A stretch of DNA of 64,000 nucleotides, taken from contig JBHGNT010000015.1 of NCBI GenBank assembly GCA_043228905.1, positions 62,001 to 126,000 of the forward strand, written 5' to 3'. The notes beneath the pieces were generated by a model. The model did no database searches. It worked only from the letters and a program-made list of their open reading frames with translations, and was not told where the DNA came from. The first letter of the stretch is position 1, and the number at the start of each line of letters is the position of its first letter. Position numbers and translations under genes: made by a program. This DNA is from Azolla caroliniana (lineage: Eukaryota > Polypodiophyta). Below are positions 20,105-33,220 of this stretch, one piece after another.

Positions 20105-20117
20105 TTTGGTGTTTGCG

Positions 20118-21843
20118 ATGCCAAGTGAGCAGGAGCACCGTCGTCAGTGTCTCTCTTTGCCGTCCCCATCATCATGTAGTAGTAGTAGTAGTAGGAGTAG
20201 TAGATCGGAGCTCCTTCTTCTACTTGGAGTCATCATGATGATGGCTCTGCTGCTGCTACTAGCAACGGCAGGGCAGAAGGTAGAGGGGGCAGCGGTGGGG
20301 GTGAACTGGGGCACTCAAGCATCGCACAGGCTGCCGTCTCGCACTGTGGTGCAGATGCTGAAAGACAACAATTTCACGCGCGTGAAGCTCTTCGACACGG
20401 ACCCGACCACTCTGTCCGCCCTAGCAGGTACGACCATAGAGGTGATGGTAGCTATCCCCAACCTCTACCTCAAATACATGACTGACCTGCCCACGGCCAA
20501 GAGCTTCGTGCAGAAGAACATCAGCCGCTACCTCTTCCAAGGAGGAGTCAACATCAAGTAGGTCTTTTGCAGGTCCCTTACCTAATCTAAATCTAATCTT
20601 TCCTTTTCCTCTCCTTTTTTTTTTTTTTGCTTCTATGAGACCTACCTGATCATTTAGGGGTTGTTGTTGTTGTTAACTATGTGTGTGCAGGTATGTTGCT
20701 GTGGGCAACGAGCCGTTTCTCACCTCCTATAATCGAAGCTTCATTTCTCTCACTTACCCAGCACTTCAAAACGTGCAGGCTGCGCTCAACGCTGCGGGCT
20801 TGGGCACACAGGTCAAAGTGACTGTGCCCATGAACGCCGACGTTCTCTCCTCTGCTGGGCCTCCTTCTAGTGGGGCTTTCCGAAGCGACATTGCTGGTCA
20901 GATGAAGCAGATCGTGGACCTCTTGTCCCAAAACGGCTGCCCCTACACCATCAACATGTACCCGTTCATCAGCTTGAATAGCGACCCTTCCTTCCCGCAG
21001 AACTACGCCTTCTTCGACAGTTCCGTGGTGCAGGTATCTGACCCTCCCTATGCCTACACCAACACCTTCGACGCCAGCTATGACACGCTCGTGGTGGCAC
21101 TTGGCAAGATCGGGCACTCCGACATCCCCATCATTGTGGGTGAAGTCGGGTGGCCTACCGACGGTGTCACAGCAGCCAATGTGGCAAATGCACAACGCTT
21201 CAACCAAGGCTTCCTGAACCATGTCAGAAATAATGCAGGAACTCCACGCCGCCCCAACACGGAGATCAATTACTACCTCTTCGGCCTCTTGGATGAGGAC
21301 CAGAAGAGCATCGATCCAGGTGCCTTTGAGCGGCACTGGGGTGTGTTTGCCTATGATGGAACCACCAAATACCCTCTCACTGTGCCCGGATCTCCCCTCA
21401 ATGCTGCTGGAAATGGTACCCTTGTCAACGCTAAAGGGGTCTCCTACCTCAGCAAACGATGGTGCATTTTGTCTCCCACAGCTGACCTTCTGAGCTTACA
21501 GAACCCTGTGAGCTTCGCATGTCAGGAGTCGGACTGCACTGAGCTGGGCTATGGCGCCTCCTGCTATGGCCTCCTTGATGCACGAGGTAATGCCTCCTAT
21601 GCCTTCAACCAGTACTACCAAATACAGGGCCAAACCGCCGGTTCCTGCAATTTCAACGGCCTGGGCTCTATCACTCAGAACGATCCATCTGTGGGCAGCT
21701 GTAAATTCATTATTCAGATCAGCACGAATTCTGCTGGCACCTCACCTCGGTTGCCAACACTGTTCCACTCCCTTATTGCTGCTGCTACCGTCTTCTTCTC
21801 CTCATCTTTCTTCCTCTGCCCAGGAGTTCTGCTGTTACTGTAG
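20118..21843 (+). CDS. GPI-anchored glucan endo-1,3-beta-glucosidase (GH17 + X8/CBM43)
   Basis: CDS join(20118..20557, 20691..21843), 530 residues. The intron 20558-20690 has GT...AG ends and splits a Lys codon, the usual early GH17 intron. A Ser-rich N-terminus is followed by a hydrophobic signal (about residues 35-58). The GH17 barrel begins AVGVNWGTQ. The acid/base Glu154 is in VAVGNEPF and the nucleophile Glu298 in VGEVGWPTDG. The X8/CBM43 module (about 403-490) starts RWCILSP and has the Cys pattern of callose-binding domains. A hydrophobic C-terminus after SAGTSPRLP suggests a GPI signal. By family, it should hydrolyse callose at the cell surface, as do plasmodesmal or cell-wall glucanases. 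ATG 20118 is the first in-frame Met; upstream codons are non-ATG. No frame damage was seen. Confidence 0.92.
20558..20690 (+). other. Intron of the glucanase gene
   Basis: 133 bp, begins GTAGGT and ends TGTGTGCAG, with a T-rich stretch at about 20615-20630. Splicing restores NIKYVAVGNEP. Confidence 0.9.
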
Positions 21844-22929
21844 CAGGAAGAAGGCCGCCACAACAGGTGTCTGTCTCTGTGTGGATAACGTCAATTATGT
21901 TACTACTTTTCCATTCAATCCTATTTTTTTTGGAAAGGCCGCGTCTTCGTGTCACTAAGTAAGTATAGTATAGTATAGTATAGTATGTATGTATTTCTTC
22001 CATTCCATTCCCTCTTTCGAACTACATATTGAAGGCTATGAAGCCCGTGCCCTTTAAGTATTGTATTGTATTGTATTGGTTGTGGTAGCTACAACACTAC
22101 ACTACTAGCATAAGTGTAGCATAACATAGCAGCACACAACACATAGAGACCACCCCTACCACACAAGTCTCTTAAACTCCAACACAATTGCCTACAAAAG
22201 GCGCCAAATGAAGGCCCAATTTTTCCCTAGGGTTATATGAATGAATTTTGAGAGTTTTGTATTTAATTCGACTCCTACTGATTTGATTTCGATCGTCACG
22301 AAAATCTTTCTGCCAAGCTTCAATCTTTTTAGCTCTGCTCCGGACCCCTCCTTCCAGCGGAGCTGGCCTTCAATTAATTCATTGTGTATGCTGGCCATTC
22401 TAGAACATTTGACAGAGACAGACACACCATCATCTCTGTCTAAGCTCCTCCCTAAATGAAGTATGAGAGTAAAACATTTGCACGGCCAGCCCTTTGCTAA
22501 TAAATACATCTATCACTACAAACGCTCCATCTGTTTCAGGCCGTAAATTAATAAAGTTCCTTTATTCGATTGTTGAACGTGAAGTCGATGTATTAACTAC
22601 CCAAAAGCATCTTCTTTTAGTGGGCACTATGCCATGACAAGGCGCACAGAATATTGTGCACCTTCCTCCATTGCCCAACTGGAAGGATCCAACACGTATT
22701 CCAACTTATTATTATTGTCCTAAATATCGTATTTACGACTTACAAGTTTTTTGTTACCATGGTACCAAACCAGTGGTATGAGCGAGGTAGGCAAGTAGAA
22801 TGATACTCTTAAGTTGAAAATCATCATTTTACAAGCCAGACAATCTCTTATGTATACCTCTCATACCAAATATGGATTCTTTAAAGTGTGCCATATGTGC
22901 ACTAGCATTTGTTCGTAGCAAATGGTTGA
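21844..22929. other. 3' flank of the glucanase gene, intergenic
   Basis: Contains short TAGTA and TTGTA repeats (about 21963-21985 and 22060-22078). No convincing gene or element ends. Confidence 0.6.
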
Positions 22930-23290
22930 TCGTATGTGTTATTGGGAAAGGTGAAAACCACTATATAGGGATTAATTCTTATTGCAAAGTGGGTATTTGA
23001 GTAATTATGACCTAATTTAACTAGGAGTCTACCACTCTCTATATAGGATTGTATCTGTTATTCGGAAAGGTGAAAACCACTATATAGGGATTAATTCTTA
23101 TTGCAAAGTGGGTATTTGAGTAATTATGACCTAATTTAACTAGGAGTCTACCACTCTATATATATAGGATCCTATGTGTTATTTGGAAAGGTGAAAACCA
23201 CTATATACGGATTAATTCTTATCGCAAAGTGGGTATTTGAGTAATTATGGCAAAGTTTAACTAGGAGTCTACCACTCTTTATATATATAT
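22929..23290. repeat. Tandem repeat, three copies of about 120 bp
   Basis: Three direct copies spaced 119-121 bp (anchors at 22937, 23056 and 23177), each with GGAAAGGTGAAAACCACTAT, then GCAAAGTGGGTATTTGAGTA and ACTAGGAGTCTACCACTCT. The third is the most diverged. No coding content. Confidence 0.88.
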
Positions 23291-24719
23291 ATATATGTAT
23301 GTATGTATCATTGTTTATGTCATTTATACCGACATTAATGTCTCTATTATGGTAAATGTGGTCCATGAGATGTGCACCTCCAATTGTAAATAGTTGTATA
23401 ACATTGTAAATAGGTAGGTAGAATGTTATGTGGTTAACCTCCCAAAAGTAGTTCAACAATAAACACACATGTGCTCTATGCCACAAAAAATTGGATATGT
23501 ATGTACTAGGGGTTCTCAGACTATAATGTGCCTTGTACATGACATTTTCAAATTTGCCCTTTTAATTGTACTTGGAGACAAGAAGAGCATCCATCTCAAG
23601 AGGTGTTGGAATTGGTTAGCCCAAAACTCTTTTGGATTCTATAGAAACAACGATGCAGGTGAGTCTTCTCCAACCAAACCGCACATCCAACAAGGTTACT
23701 GCAAGAGATATGGAGTGAAATTGTAGCCACTCTAAAGAGCCAATATGATGGCCTTAAGAGTGGCTTCAATGGAGTTAAAAGACAATGAATAGCCTTCATC
23801 CAACAATGGTCATCCTCTCCCTTTCTTGAGTCCGTGGGCATCCACATAAGTTGGAACTATTGCGTCCCTACAGGGATTTGTACATAATCGTCTCATTTGT
23901 AAAATTTTATAACTATTAGAAGGAGGTTTTTTTGGAAAAAAATAAAATGAAAAAGAAGACGAAGAGTGTCCATCTTAGAAGAAAAACAATAATTAACAAA
24001 GAAGCTATATTTGTCATGTTCAAAATGTTTGAACAAATACAATTGTCATAAAAGGTTACACATTCCATAAGATACTATAAATAATCAAGTGCATGATTAT
24101 GTGATGTGGAAATAGATTAGATGTGTGTGTGTGTGTGTGTGTGTATGAGAGACAAGAGGGAAAAAAGAGATACGATAGATAGAAAAAACTAAAAATTGTG
24201 TATTCACAAGAACAAGAATGACAACCAATAGTTACAACCGGAGAGATGAGGGTGCTTATAAGGTCACCCTCTCTCTACACTCTCACTAAAAACGCCCTCT
24301 CGGGAAAGGGGGAAAACCTTAACTAACTCTTTAACTATGTGTAATAGAAGTTAAATTCTATGACACATTAGTTATTGTTACAAGGTGGTGGTGTGTTCAC
24401 ACACATTACCTACTCAGTTGTGTTCACAGTCTACTTGAGTTTGATTCTCAACAGACACTTACTCGTTTTTTAATCCTCTTTCCTCGAGCTTTATTGTAGT
24501 TGTGGCCATGTATATTCTCGTCCTAACCTTTCTTTTGAAGTAGAAAGAGTTATTTAAGACAAAAAATGAATGCATCATATCTTATTTCGCAATTTTATGT
24601 ACTAATGATTTTTTTTCCCAAAAAAGGAACGACTTTCTCATTAGTTAGGAGAGATTTTTACCAAAAAACAAGGTGACGTATATATATATATATATATATA
24701 TATATCAGGGAATCAGCCC
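23291..24719. other. Intergenic with microsatellites
   Basis: (TA)n/(TG)n at about 23281-23305, (GT)n at 24124-24144 and (TA)n at 24678-24706. No gene recognised. Confidence 0.6.
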
Positions 24720-27068
24720 TCATCGAGTTCCAAAATATGAGAAAGCAACTATGACTACGTACATGTCCTCTAATAAAACTATGGAAACAACCAATGTGGG
24801 AACCGGTAGTTCCACCTCGGGTAATTTCCTCCTCTGCGATGCATTGAGTTGATTAGGAAATTCGCCTTCACTAAGAAAATTGTGTACATCTTTTAGGAAT
24901 TTTGCATCTTTACATGTCGCCAAAATACCAACAAAACCTTCCTTGCTCTTCTCCAATTGAGCTTTGAGCTTATGTTTATGAGCTATCTTCCCAAAAGATT
25001 TGAACAGTTCTATTACTTTTTTATGGAAATTTCCAACTTCCATGAACTTGTTTGATTACCAAAAAGGAATCTCCCTTAATAATGAGCCTTTTGATCCTGG
25101 ACAGGAAGAGGAAAATGATCCCTCTTGGTTGCTACGTTCAAATGTTTGTAGTCGACACAAACTGAGTCCATTTTCCATTCTTTTTGGGTACCACACCATT
25201 CAGAATCCTCCATTGGATAGATGATGTGTACTCGCAACAAAGCTTTGACTTCCTTTAATAAGGCCTCCTTTTGCATGATCCCTTAGCCTTTGCATGTTTT
25301 ATGCCCCTAATATTGTGCCTTCCTTCAAATTTATGCAATGTTGGATAACATCTACACCCTAATATGAGAGTAATCAAATAAAAAAGTTACGAAAATCAAG
25401 TCAATAAATTGTTGTGTCTCTTTTATTTGAAGATTCTTAGAAACCATCTTCACTTTTTGCCCATGGATATGAGACTTCCTTTATAATGGACGTTATCATT
25501 TCACAATCTGATGAGGAATGTTCACCTTGATCACTTTCATGGCTGGACTCATTATCGTACTTAGTAGTCCCATCTTCCTCTTTCCCAACAATTTGTTGAC
25601 ATCGCATATCATAATGGATCTTCACTCATCTCGTTGGTGCCATTGTAATCAAACCTTTGCTCCAATCATGGACCACATTGAGCTCTTGCATCCATGGTCT
25701 TCCTAGTACCAAAGAGTATGTGATGGGCCTTTTTAGTGGTATAACATGAAAATCCATCTAAATGCTTACTCCCAAGCATTCAATGACCACATCCGCCACT
25801 ATGCACAAGCAATGAAAAACTTCTCCATATGCTACTGCCACCTTTGTTGATGATGACATGCCAATAGGAATTCCCACTTTGTTTACCAACAATTAAGAAA
25901 TGAGACTTACCCTTCCACCATTGTCTACCAAGGCATCCTTAACTAGAAACCCCTTGATAGAGATGAGAATGGTTGGTTGTATAAACTTCTGCTCTCATAC
26001 TCGTAGGATACCCACATGGTGCATGGTCTTCCTACTTTTGTGAATACTTGCAAGCCTCCCCCACTCCTTTCGTAAGGTCGGAGATAACTAAAGTATTTGA
26101 GGCCATGTTATCATTGGTCTAGTTAATGCTAGTTCATGTATTAAGTTGAAAGCTTCCATTCCTCGTCTCATAAGAATATCTTCCTTCAGGAGTGTCCCCT
26201 CTTTGACTTCTCATCTTGTCATTCTACTTACTAATTTTCTTCTTTCATCTCAAAGCACTAAATTCACCTTCCACTTCCTTCTCCTTTTGAGACGTCCTTG
26301 TCATTTTCACAAGTGCTACTTCACAAGCCTCATTGCTATCATCATCAATAGATTAAGAAGATTGACATTATGGGGTATCGAGGGAACCTAGGTCGTAGAA
26401 TGTGCAACAACTTCACCTCCTTGGGATCCATTGTTGATGGGTTGATGTTGATTTCTTTACATATGATACATACATTGATCCATTTTTCCTTCTTGTCGTT
26501 GGGGACATCTTGTTGCGATGTGTCTCACTTCTTGACAGGAATAACATATTCTGCCTCGAAGCCCTTTAGGAGCCTCACGTTCTAGAATGGTATTATGAAT
26601 GGCTCGGGATTGTTGCAGATCGATCATCATTTCATCAAAACACTGGTTCATTAAGGCCATCACACCTTCTTCACCTTCTCCTTGCCCCAGTTCATGAGAT
26701 GCACATGTAGGTGTCATTGTCGTAGTAATACACACATTTTGAAACACTTGCCTCCCATGCACAATTGATGGTAAGGTTTGAAGGTTGGTGTGAGGCATCA
26801 AGTTGGCACCGAAAGTGGCCACATGGTGGTTTCCCATAGAGCTCATTACCTTTAGTTGTCGAGAATAAGCTTGCCACACTTGAACAAGAGCTTTAAAAGA
26901 GGTGGGATCCTTCCTGTTTGCCTCCAAACGAAAGTACACGTCAAGGTCCATCTTGAAACTCTCCATCTTGAACCACTTGTCTTCGGTCCCACCACGAAGA
27001 TGAACCCACATCATCCATAGATCTTTGAAATTTCTTTTATATTTGGTGAAACCCAAAGGCAATTCCAT
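24720..27068 (-). pseudogene. Decayed Ty3/gypsy element (gag, protease, RT fragments)
   Basis: On the minus strand, 26457-27068 encode a gag C-terminal region ending in a zinc knuckle, CYSCQEVRHIATRC. 25640-26040 contain protease-like pieces such as LVLGRPWMQELNVVHDW. 25076-25276 hold the start of a gypsy reverse transcriptase, with EVKALLRVHIIYPMEDSEW and VCVDYKHLNVATKRDHFPLP. The DHFPLP and VDYxxLN motifs support Ty3/gypsy rather than copia. Many stops and shifts are present, and no LTRs could be assigned to it. 24720-25043 is probably a continuation, but I do not recognise a domain there. Confidence 0.78.
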
Positions 27069-27078
27069 CTTATTGTTG

Positions 27079-27818
27079 TGTCCCTAAAGAGTCCCAACCG
27101 GAAGACGGTCCCAAGATGAGTCAGTGGTCACGTACGAGCCAGGGCACCCCAAGCCGAGTTGGCATGGAACCACGAAGTCCCAATCGGAGTTGTCACAAGC
27201 ATAACCCAAGCAGGATTTGGGTTGGGATAGTCCAAGGCAGCCGCCAGTCCCAAAGTGAGTTGGGACCCCTATATCCAATCCCAATCCCATATCCACCATG
27301 GGGTGGGACAACCTTGTCCCAATGGGCAGTCCCACTTGGGACTGCTCCACTGCTAGTTCAACAACTAGCCTCAATGGGTAGCTCAAGGGCTTGCCTCAAT
27401 GGCCATTCTTGGCCAAACACTAGGGGAGACTAGCAACCACCCCTTGGCATAACGGCTTAGGAACCTCAAGAGTCAACTCTTGGCATAACAACTAGGGTAA
27501 CCCAAAACCCATCCTTACACTATATATGGAGGAGCTTCTCCTCATTTTTGTTCATTCCTCGATTTCCTAATTTACTCACTCTCTCCTTATACTTAGTTAG
27601 CTCTGAGGAGCTTGTAATAAAACCTTTCTGTAATCACGATTAAGTATTAATGATATTAAATCTTAGTTTTGACTTGATACCTCTTCTCCCCACTATGTTT
27701 TGGTCCATTTCAAGATCCCCACGTTCTAGGTTTACACATTATGGTAATTTAAGCTCTTCCTTTATCTTTGTAGCACTCCATCGTTGAATCTACATGGCAT
27801 GAAATTGGTGCGCCAACA
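27079..27818 (+). repeat. LTR-like block, boundaries uncertain
   Basis: Starts TGTCCC and has repeats of GTCCCAA-type words (27080-27350), a TATA-like CTATATATGG (about 27520) and AATAAAA (about 27620), as expected of an LTR. It separates minus-strand gag pieces: 27796-27900 read SLPPNQLGAYQLLAHQFHA on the minus strand. This suggests an LTR landed in the gypsy gag. I could not find a clean target duplication. Confidence 0.5.
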
Positions 27819-29333
27819 ATTGATATGCTCCTAGTTGATTTGGTGGAAGGGAGTTAACATACCAATCTCGAACTCAACCATAGAAAGTAGCTACCAACAA
27901 GGGCACCTTTTGATTGCGTCGTTATTTTAAAAACTAAAAACAACGACACAATATGTAAACATTAGTTGTAATTTATAGTCAGAGTAATAATTCTAGAGTC
28001 CCACCTTTACCTGAAAAACAAAAGAATGCATGAGAGTGCTCACACAAACAACATACAAAAGGAGGAGGCATGTTATTTATACATGCGCACCTATAAAGGA
28101 AAAGGAAACCCACCCATCCATGCTATGTATGTATGTATGTATGTATGTATGTATGTATATCAATGTCCTTCAAATTCATATTGCGGTGCTTCTTCCAGAG
28201 TAGATTTTGATGTATTTATGATAACATATTTTTATGTTTTACTAAATTTTCGAATTTATACACGCTCTCACATCCTCATATATCTTCTTCTTCGCACATT
28301 CAAAATCGGAATTCCCGTCATAAAATACCATCCCATTCATTTTTTATTCTCCGCGTGCCTCCTTCCCTTTTTATGTATCTACACAGGGCACACCATTTCT
28401 TAAATATGTACCCTCATACAAACATTTGGAACTAACTTCCTTTCCTCCCCGGCCAACCAAAACTCACGGCTGTTGCTCAAACGTTCAGTATATATACAAA
28501 CAGGAATTCAATCGGAGTCTGGATAGTAAGTAAGCTTGCTTCTAAGGTTAAGAGCAACATCGTATATAAGTAGGTGAACATGAACTGCTAGTAAACACAC
28601 GTGAGTCATGCATGCGTGACGAGTATCAAGGGAACAAAGCCTATTTTATTTTCGCTAGTAAAAGTAATGTATGTTTTCGTTCAGAATCCAAGCAATGCAA
28701 TTTCATCCCATGCCTGTTCTACTTCTACTAATACTTTATGAATAATCATGCGTATTTTTCTTGCCTCTCTCTCTCTCTCTCTCTCTCTCTATTATAAGTA
28801 AAGCGTAATTTTGATGCACCCTTGAGTTGTTCTGAATAAATTATGGGATTTTAGACCGAGAGTAAAGCGTAGTTTTGATTTCTTTATCCCTATTGATGAA
28901 ATATGAAGAGCGCCACGCCAGCATACACATACAAACAACATACATATATGTGTAGCGAGAAGAGTTCGCGTAGGTTATGGATGGGTGAGATGATTTTTCC
29001 ATAATGAAGTGAATGCCCTTGCTTCTTCATTTACTCTCCTGACGTATATACATACATACATACTAGTAGTACAGACGTAAAAAAAAGTGTATTATATGTA
29101 ATACATAGTAGCAGACTGCAGTGAGTATAAGTAGGAATGGCTACGCGATTGAAAGAAAGAAAAAAAGAGAGGAAGGAATGATAAACTATAATAAAAATGA
29201 CAGCCTAAAATATAGCTACTTACTTAGTACGTATTTATTTATAAGAGAGGAAAATGGTATAGGTTTAGCGTTTATGTGTATGTACATACATTATAGGTTA
29301 CGCATACATATATGGGGGATATATTCCTTCAGT
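27819..29333. other. Gag fragment edge, then 3' flank of the FUSC gene
   Basis: The first 80 bases are still gypsy gag on the minus strand. The rest is non-coding, with a TATG tetranucleotide array (about 28119-28158), a CT tract (28767-28792) and CATA repeats near 29047-29062. The 3' UTR of the FUSC gene should lie in the right-hand part; no polyadenylation signal was assigned. Confidence 0.6.
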
Positions 29334-29679
29334 CTATGGGCGTCCGCTCTTGCGGCGGCCCCACCAGATGTGGCCGGTGGATTTGGAGGTGTCCCAGAAG
29401 TCGATGAGGTTCCAAGGGTTCTCCTCCTGCAGCAGCTCGTGGACGGTTTTCTCCAACTCACTCGTGTGATGGAGCAGCCCATTGAGCGCGAAGGCCAGAG
29501 TGCCTAATGACAACAGGACGGTGTTGGTGAGGCTGTGGACACCGTTGGTGCTAGTAGGATCACTACTACTACAACAACTATTATTATTATTATTACTACT
29601 TCTACTGATGGGCGAAGGAGCTGCAGGTATTCCTGAGGTGGTGACCGGGGAATGGGAATGGGAATGGGAATGTTGTATC

Positions 29680-29717
<38 letters not shown>

Positions 29718-31823
29718 GTTAATAAACTGAAGAGCCTCAGAGTTGAAGGGGGGGTGCTGCGGTGATGCCGCCGCCGCCTCCTGCAATGACAAATTTAGCT
29801 CATTGGCCACATACATGACCCCCTTCTCGAATGCATCCATGAACCGCTTCCCTCTTTGCACTGCCACGTCCCCAAATTCGCAGTGCTTGAAGGCCCGGCT
29901 GTTCCTGGCGGTTAGCTCTGACCTCATCAGCCTCTCCAGCTCCGGCAAGTTCCCGGCTGCTTCAATGTCCCTGCCTTTGGCTGCTGCCACATCTCCAGCC
30001 TCGCCCCCCCCCTGGTACTGGTACGGGTAGTGCTGGTAGTGCTGGTAGTGCTGGTGCTCTGAAAACCTCTCATATTGTTGTTGCGTTTTCATGCTCATCA
30101 CTTTCTCCAGGAATGCGAATGTGGGCACTACCTTCTCTTCCATGATCCTCATCGCATCGTTCAGTGCATCCCTCAGTAGCCTGTTCATGGGTATCTTCGT
30201 CTCTTTGCCCACTTGCTTTAGCTCCTCTAACGCAGCCATGGAGAAGTGCAGCATTTCCATGATCTTTCCTTGTTGCTCCATCAGTTTCATGAATATCTTG
30301 GCAGGGAAAGCTGCAAACCAGAACTGGGGTTCCTCCGAAGCCTCCTTCACCAGGGCATTTTGGCATGAAATCAAACTCCGTAACTTCTTTTCCTTGGCTT
30401 TTAGGTCATCCATGACAGAATAACCACCGCAGACATCACAATCCCCACCAGAGAATGCATCAAAGATGCTGGAAACCAATTGCTCCATCTTGCTCAGCCC
30501 TGAAACGATCTCTGGCTTCACCATGGAGGCTGCCCTTCTCGGGAAGACAAGCACTTCAACTATGATGAAGCTTGCCATGCCAAGAAAAGCCTCCACAATC
30601 CTGATAACCGTAAACTCTTGATCACTTGAGTCCTTGTTGGTCCTTGCGAGGATGACGATGGCACCCGTTAAGGCAGAAATAGCTCCGGCATAACCGAATA
30701 TCTTACTCTGCCTCAGGAAGCTTGTGAAGACCACCCACGGAATGAGTGCCACAAGCCTCATTACAGGGAAATGAGTTGTAGCCATAACCACCAGAAGCCC
30801 ATAGATAGAACCTGAAACGGTGCCCAATGACCTCAAGACTGCAACTCTGAAGGAACCTCCTTTCGCGGGGCCAGTGTAACCCAATGCTAAAGTGATGTCT
30901 GCCCAATATCCTTTCTTTGCGTTGAACCAGAACCCAAAGAAGGCCCCAATCGCCATAGCCAGAGCCATTTTGAATGCTGCCATTAACTGTGTCGGCTCAA
31001 TCTTGAAGGAGAAGCACTCCAGGAGCTTGTGGAGTAGCCTGCTGTAGAGTCCTGGACTCTGATTTGTCTCCTTGGATCGCGAAATGAATGATGATGCATG
31101 CATGCTGGCCTCACATTTTGAGCATAGTTTTTGAAGATCACGATTATATGAGCTGCCATGTGCATATGGTGGTGCATTGGAAGCAAGGATCTGCAACTTT
31201 GACAACTCTTGAGGATTTTTTGCAGGTAACTGGAGATCAGTGGGGTATTGCATGAATTGAGTGGATGAATTAATAGCCGCAAGCATTTGGAGGTGTTGGA
31301 AATTAGGCTTGGAGTGCTCATGTAGGAATGTATGCTGTGAATTATTAGCTACTCTGGGGTCTTGATCTAAGCTCAAAAGGATACTTTTGGTCTCTTGCAC
31401 GAACATTTTCACGTTGAAGAGGAAGAAGAAAGCTGTGGCTTGAGCTTCAAATTTGGCTGGGCTAATTAATATCCCACCAGCCCCTGCGCCGCCACTGGTC
31501 CTAGTGTTGTCGAAGACATTGACATCCACATTGGTAGCTTCAAGACATGATGATGCACCAGGGACACGAGAATTACTATAGCCTCCCGTACGCACCTCAG
31601 CCAAAACGGGATCTGAGTGATATTCCTCTCCCATTTCACCGGTTGCAATCCGGTATGCTAACTGTTTCTTTGCAGTGTCGTACACTGTGTCCAACATCGT
31701 CTCGCGAGAGTCCGAGTATGTAAAACTAACCCCACCCTCTCGACCAAGGCTGCGATGATGCTGATATGCAGGCAGCCTGTCTGGATCGTCATGGCTAGAC
31801 GATTCACCATCGGACTCACTGTA

Positions 31824-31855
<32 letters not shown>

Positions 31856-32443
31856 GAGCTAAGACCTCCTCGAGAATGTTGCTCATGTCGCATGACATGT
31901 ACTCGAGATGTTCTTGAACCCGCTGCCTTGCAGTTAAGAGAGACTCATCGAAGTTGCATAATACCTCATTGCCTTCTTCAAGGATGATCTGCCTATGGGT
32001 GTGACTGGAGGAGGAGCGATGTTTTATGTCAGTGCTCGCATGCCCAAGTGCCAAGGACACCCAGTCTGTAAGGTAGATCAGGGACTGCTTCATCATATAA
32101 CTTAGGCGCCTTGCGGGTAATAGTAGTTGCTTGGGCATATTCCCAGGCCTTGCCAATATAAAAGCATCTAAATCTGCTTGCAACGCCAGCTCCAGACCCA
32201 CTGCTATCTTCCGGAGTGAGGTTAGGCCTTGTGTCACACGCTGCAGGTTCTCAGAGGTGCGTAAACGGAACCGCCGTGCTTCCCAGCCCATATCCCCCTG
32301 CATCCAGATGAAACAGAGTCAGGACTGGGCTAGTTGAGTATGAATAAAAACAACCACAGCGAAAGTTATTCCGTTTGGAATATGTATCGGACGTAATGCT
32401 AGCAACATATATTTACCCTAGCTGGATCAATTACTTCCAAATT

Positions 32444-32483
<40 letters not shown>

Positions 32484-33187
32484 GTAGTAGTAGTAGGTCC
32501 TGATCACCTTCACTGATTTTGCCCGAACATTTACAAATGACAGTTATGTATAAAAATGGAGTAGAATTGATTAGATGCGTGCCACACACGCTCTCATTGT
32601 GTGTGTGTGTGGATATAGCCTATGCTGCTTTACTGAAAAAACAGATAAATATATAATACCTCATTGGAACTTATTTCGGCGTGAACAGCAGAGCCGAGTT
32701 TGGCGAGGGACTTGGCCTGGAGGTTTAGAGCAGAGGCTTGAGTCATATCCTTGGTTGTAAAGGCATCCACCAGGACCTTCAATCTCTCGGACGTGATCCG
32801 CGCAGATAACTTGGTTTGGGAATAGACCTGCTTATAATGATCCAAAGATCTTATCAGAACAGAGAAAGGGGAGGAGTGGTGATATTCAAATTACGTCGTA
32901 TATATTGTTCGTCAGTAGCTGAGCATATATTATACATAGTATATATTGTTCGTCGGTAACATTAACCCATCAACTGAATAGTGATGACGAGTTCATACTC
33001 TATTGGCCTACTCATACCCTAGCTCTCGATAAAGCGTGTAGAACCCCTCCTACGTGTATAATCATGTAACTTGAGCAAGCTGCTCGGGGAGACTAGACTA
33101 CCTAGCCTACGAACCACCTGCAAACGATGGGTTTCAGATATGCAGGCACAACTTGAGCATTCCGTGTGGGTCCGTACTACTCATTCC

Positions 33188-33220
<33 letters not shown>

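Noticed and set aside
20677-21336. 219-codon minus-strand frame opposite the glucanase exon 2
   Set aside because: Antisense shadow of a conserved GH17 coding exon; no domain or start context.
23469-23847. Small frames on both strands near 23.5-23.8 kb
   Set aside because: No domain, no start context and AT-rich surroundings; indistinguishable from chance.
29121-29682. Plus-strand frames over the 3' end of the FUSC gene
   Set aside because: Antisense shadows and Leu runs from the complementary simple repeats.
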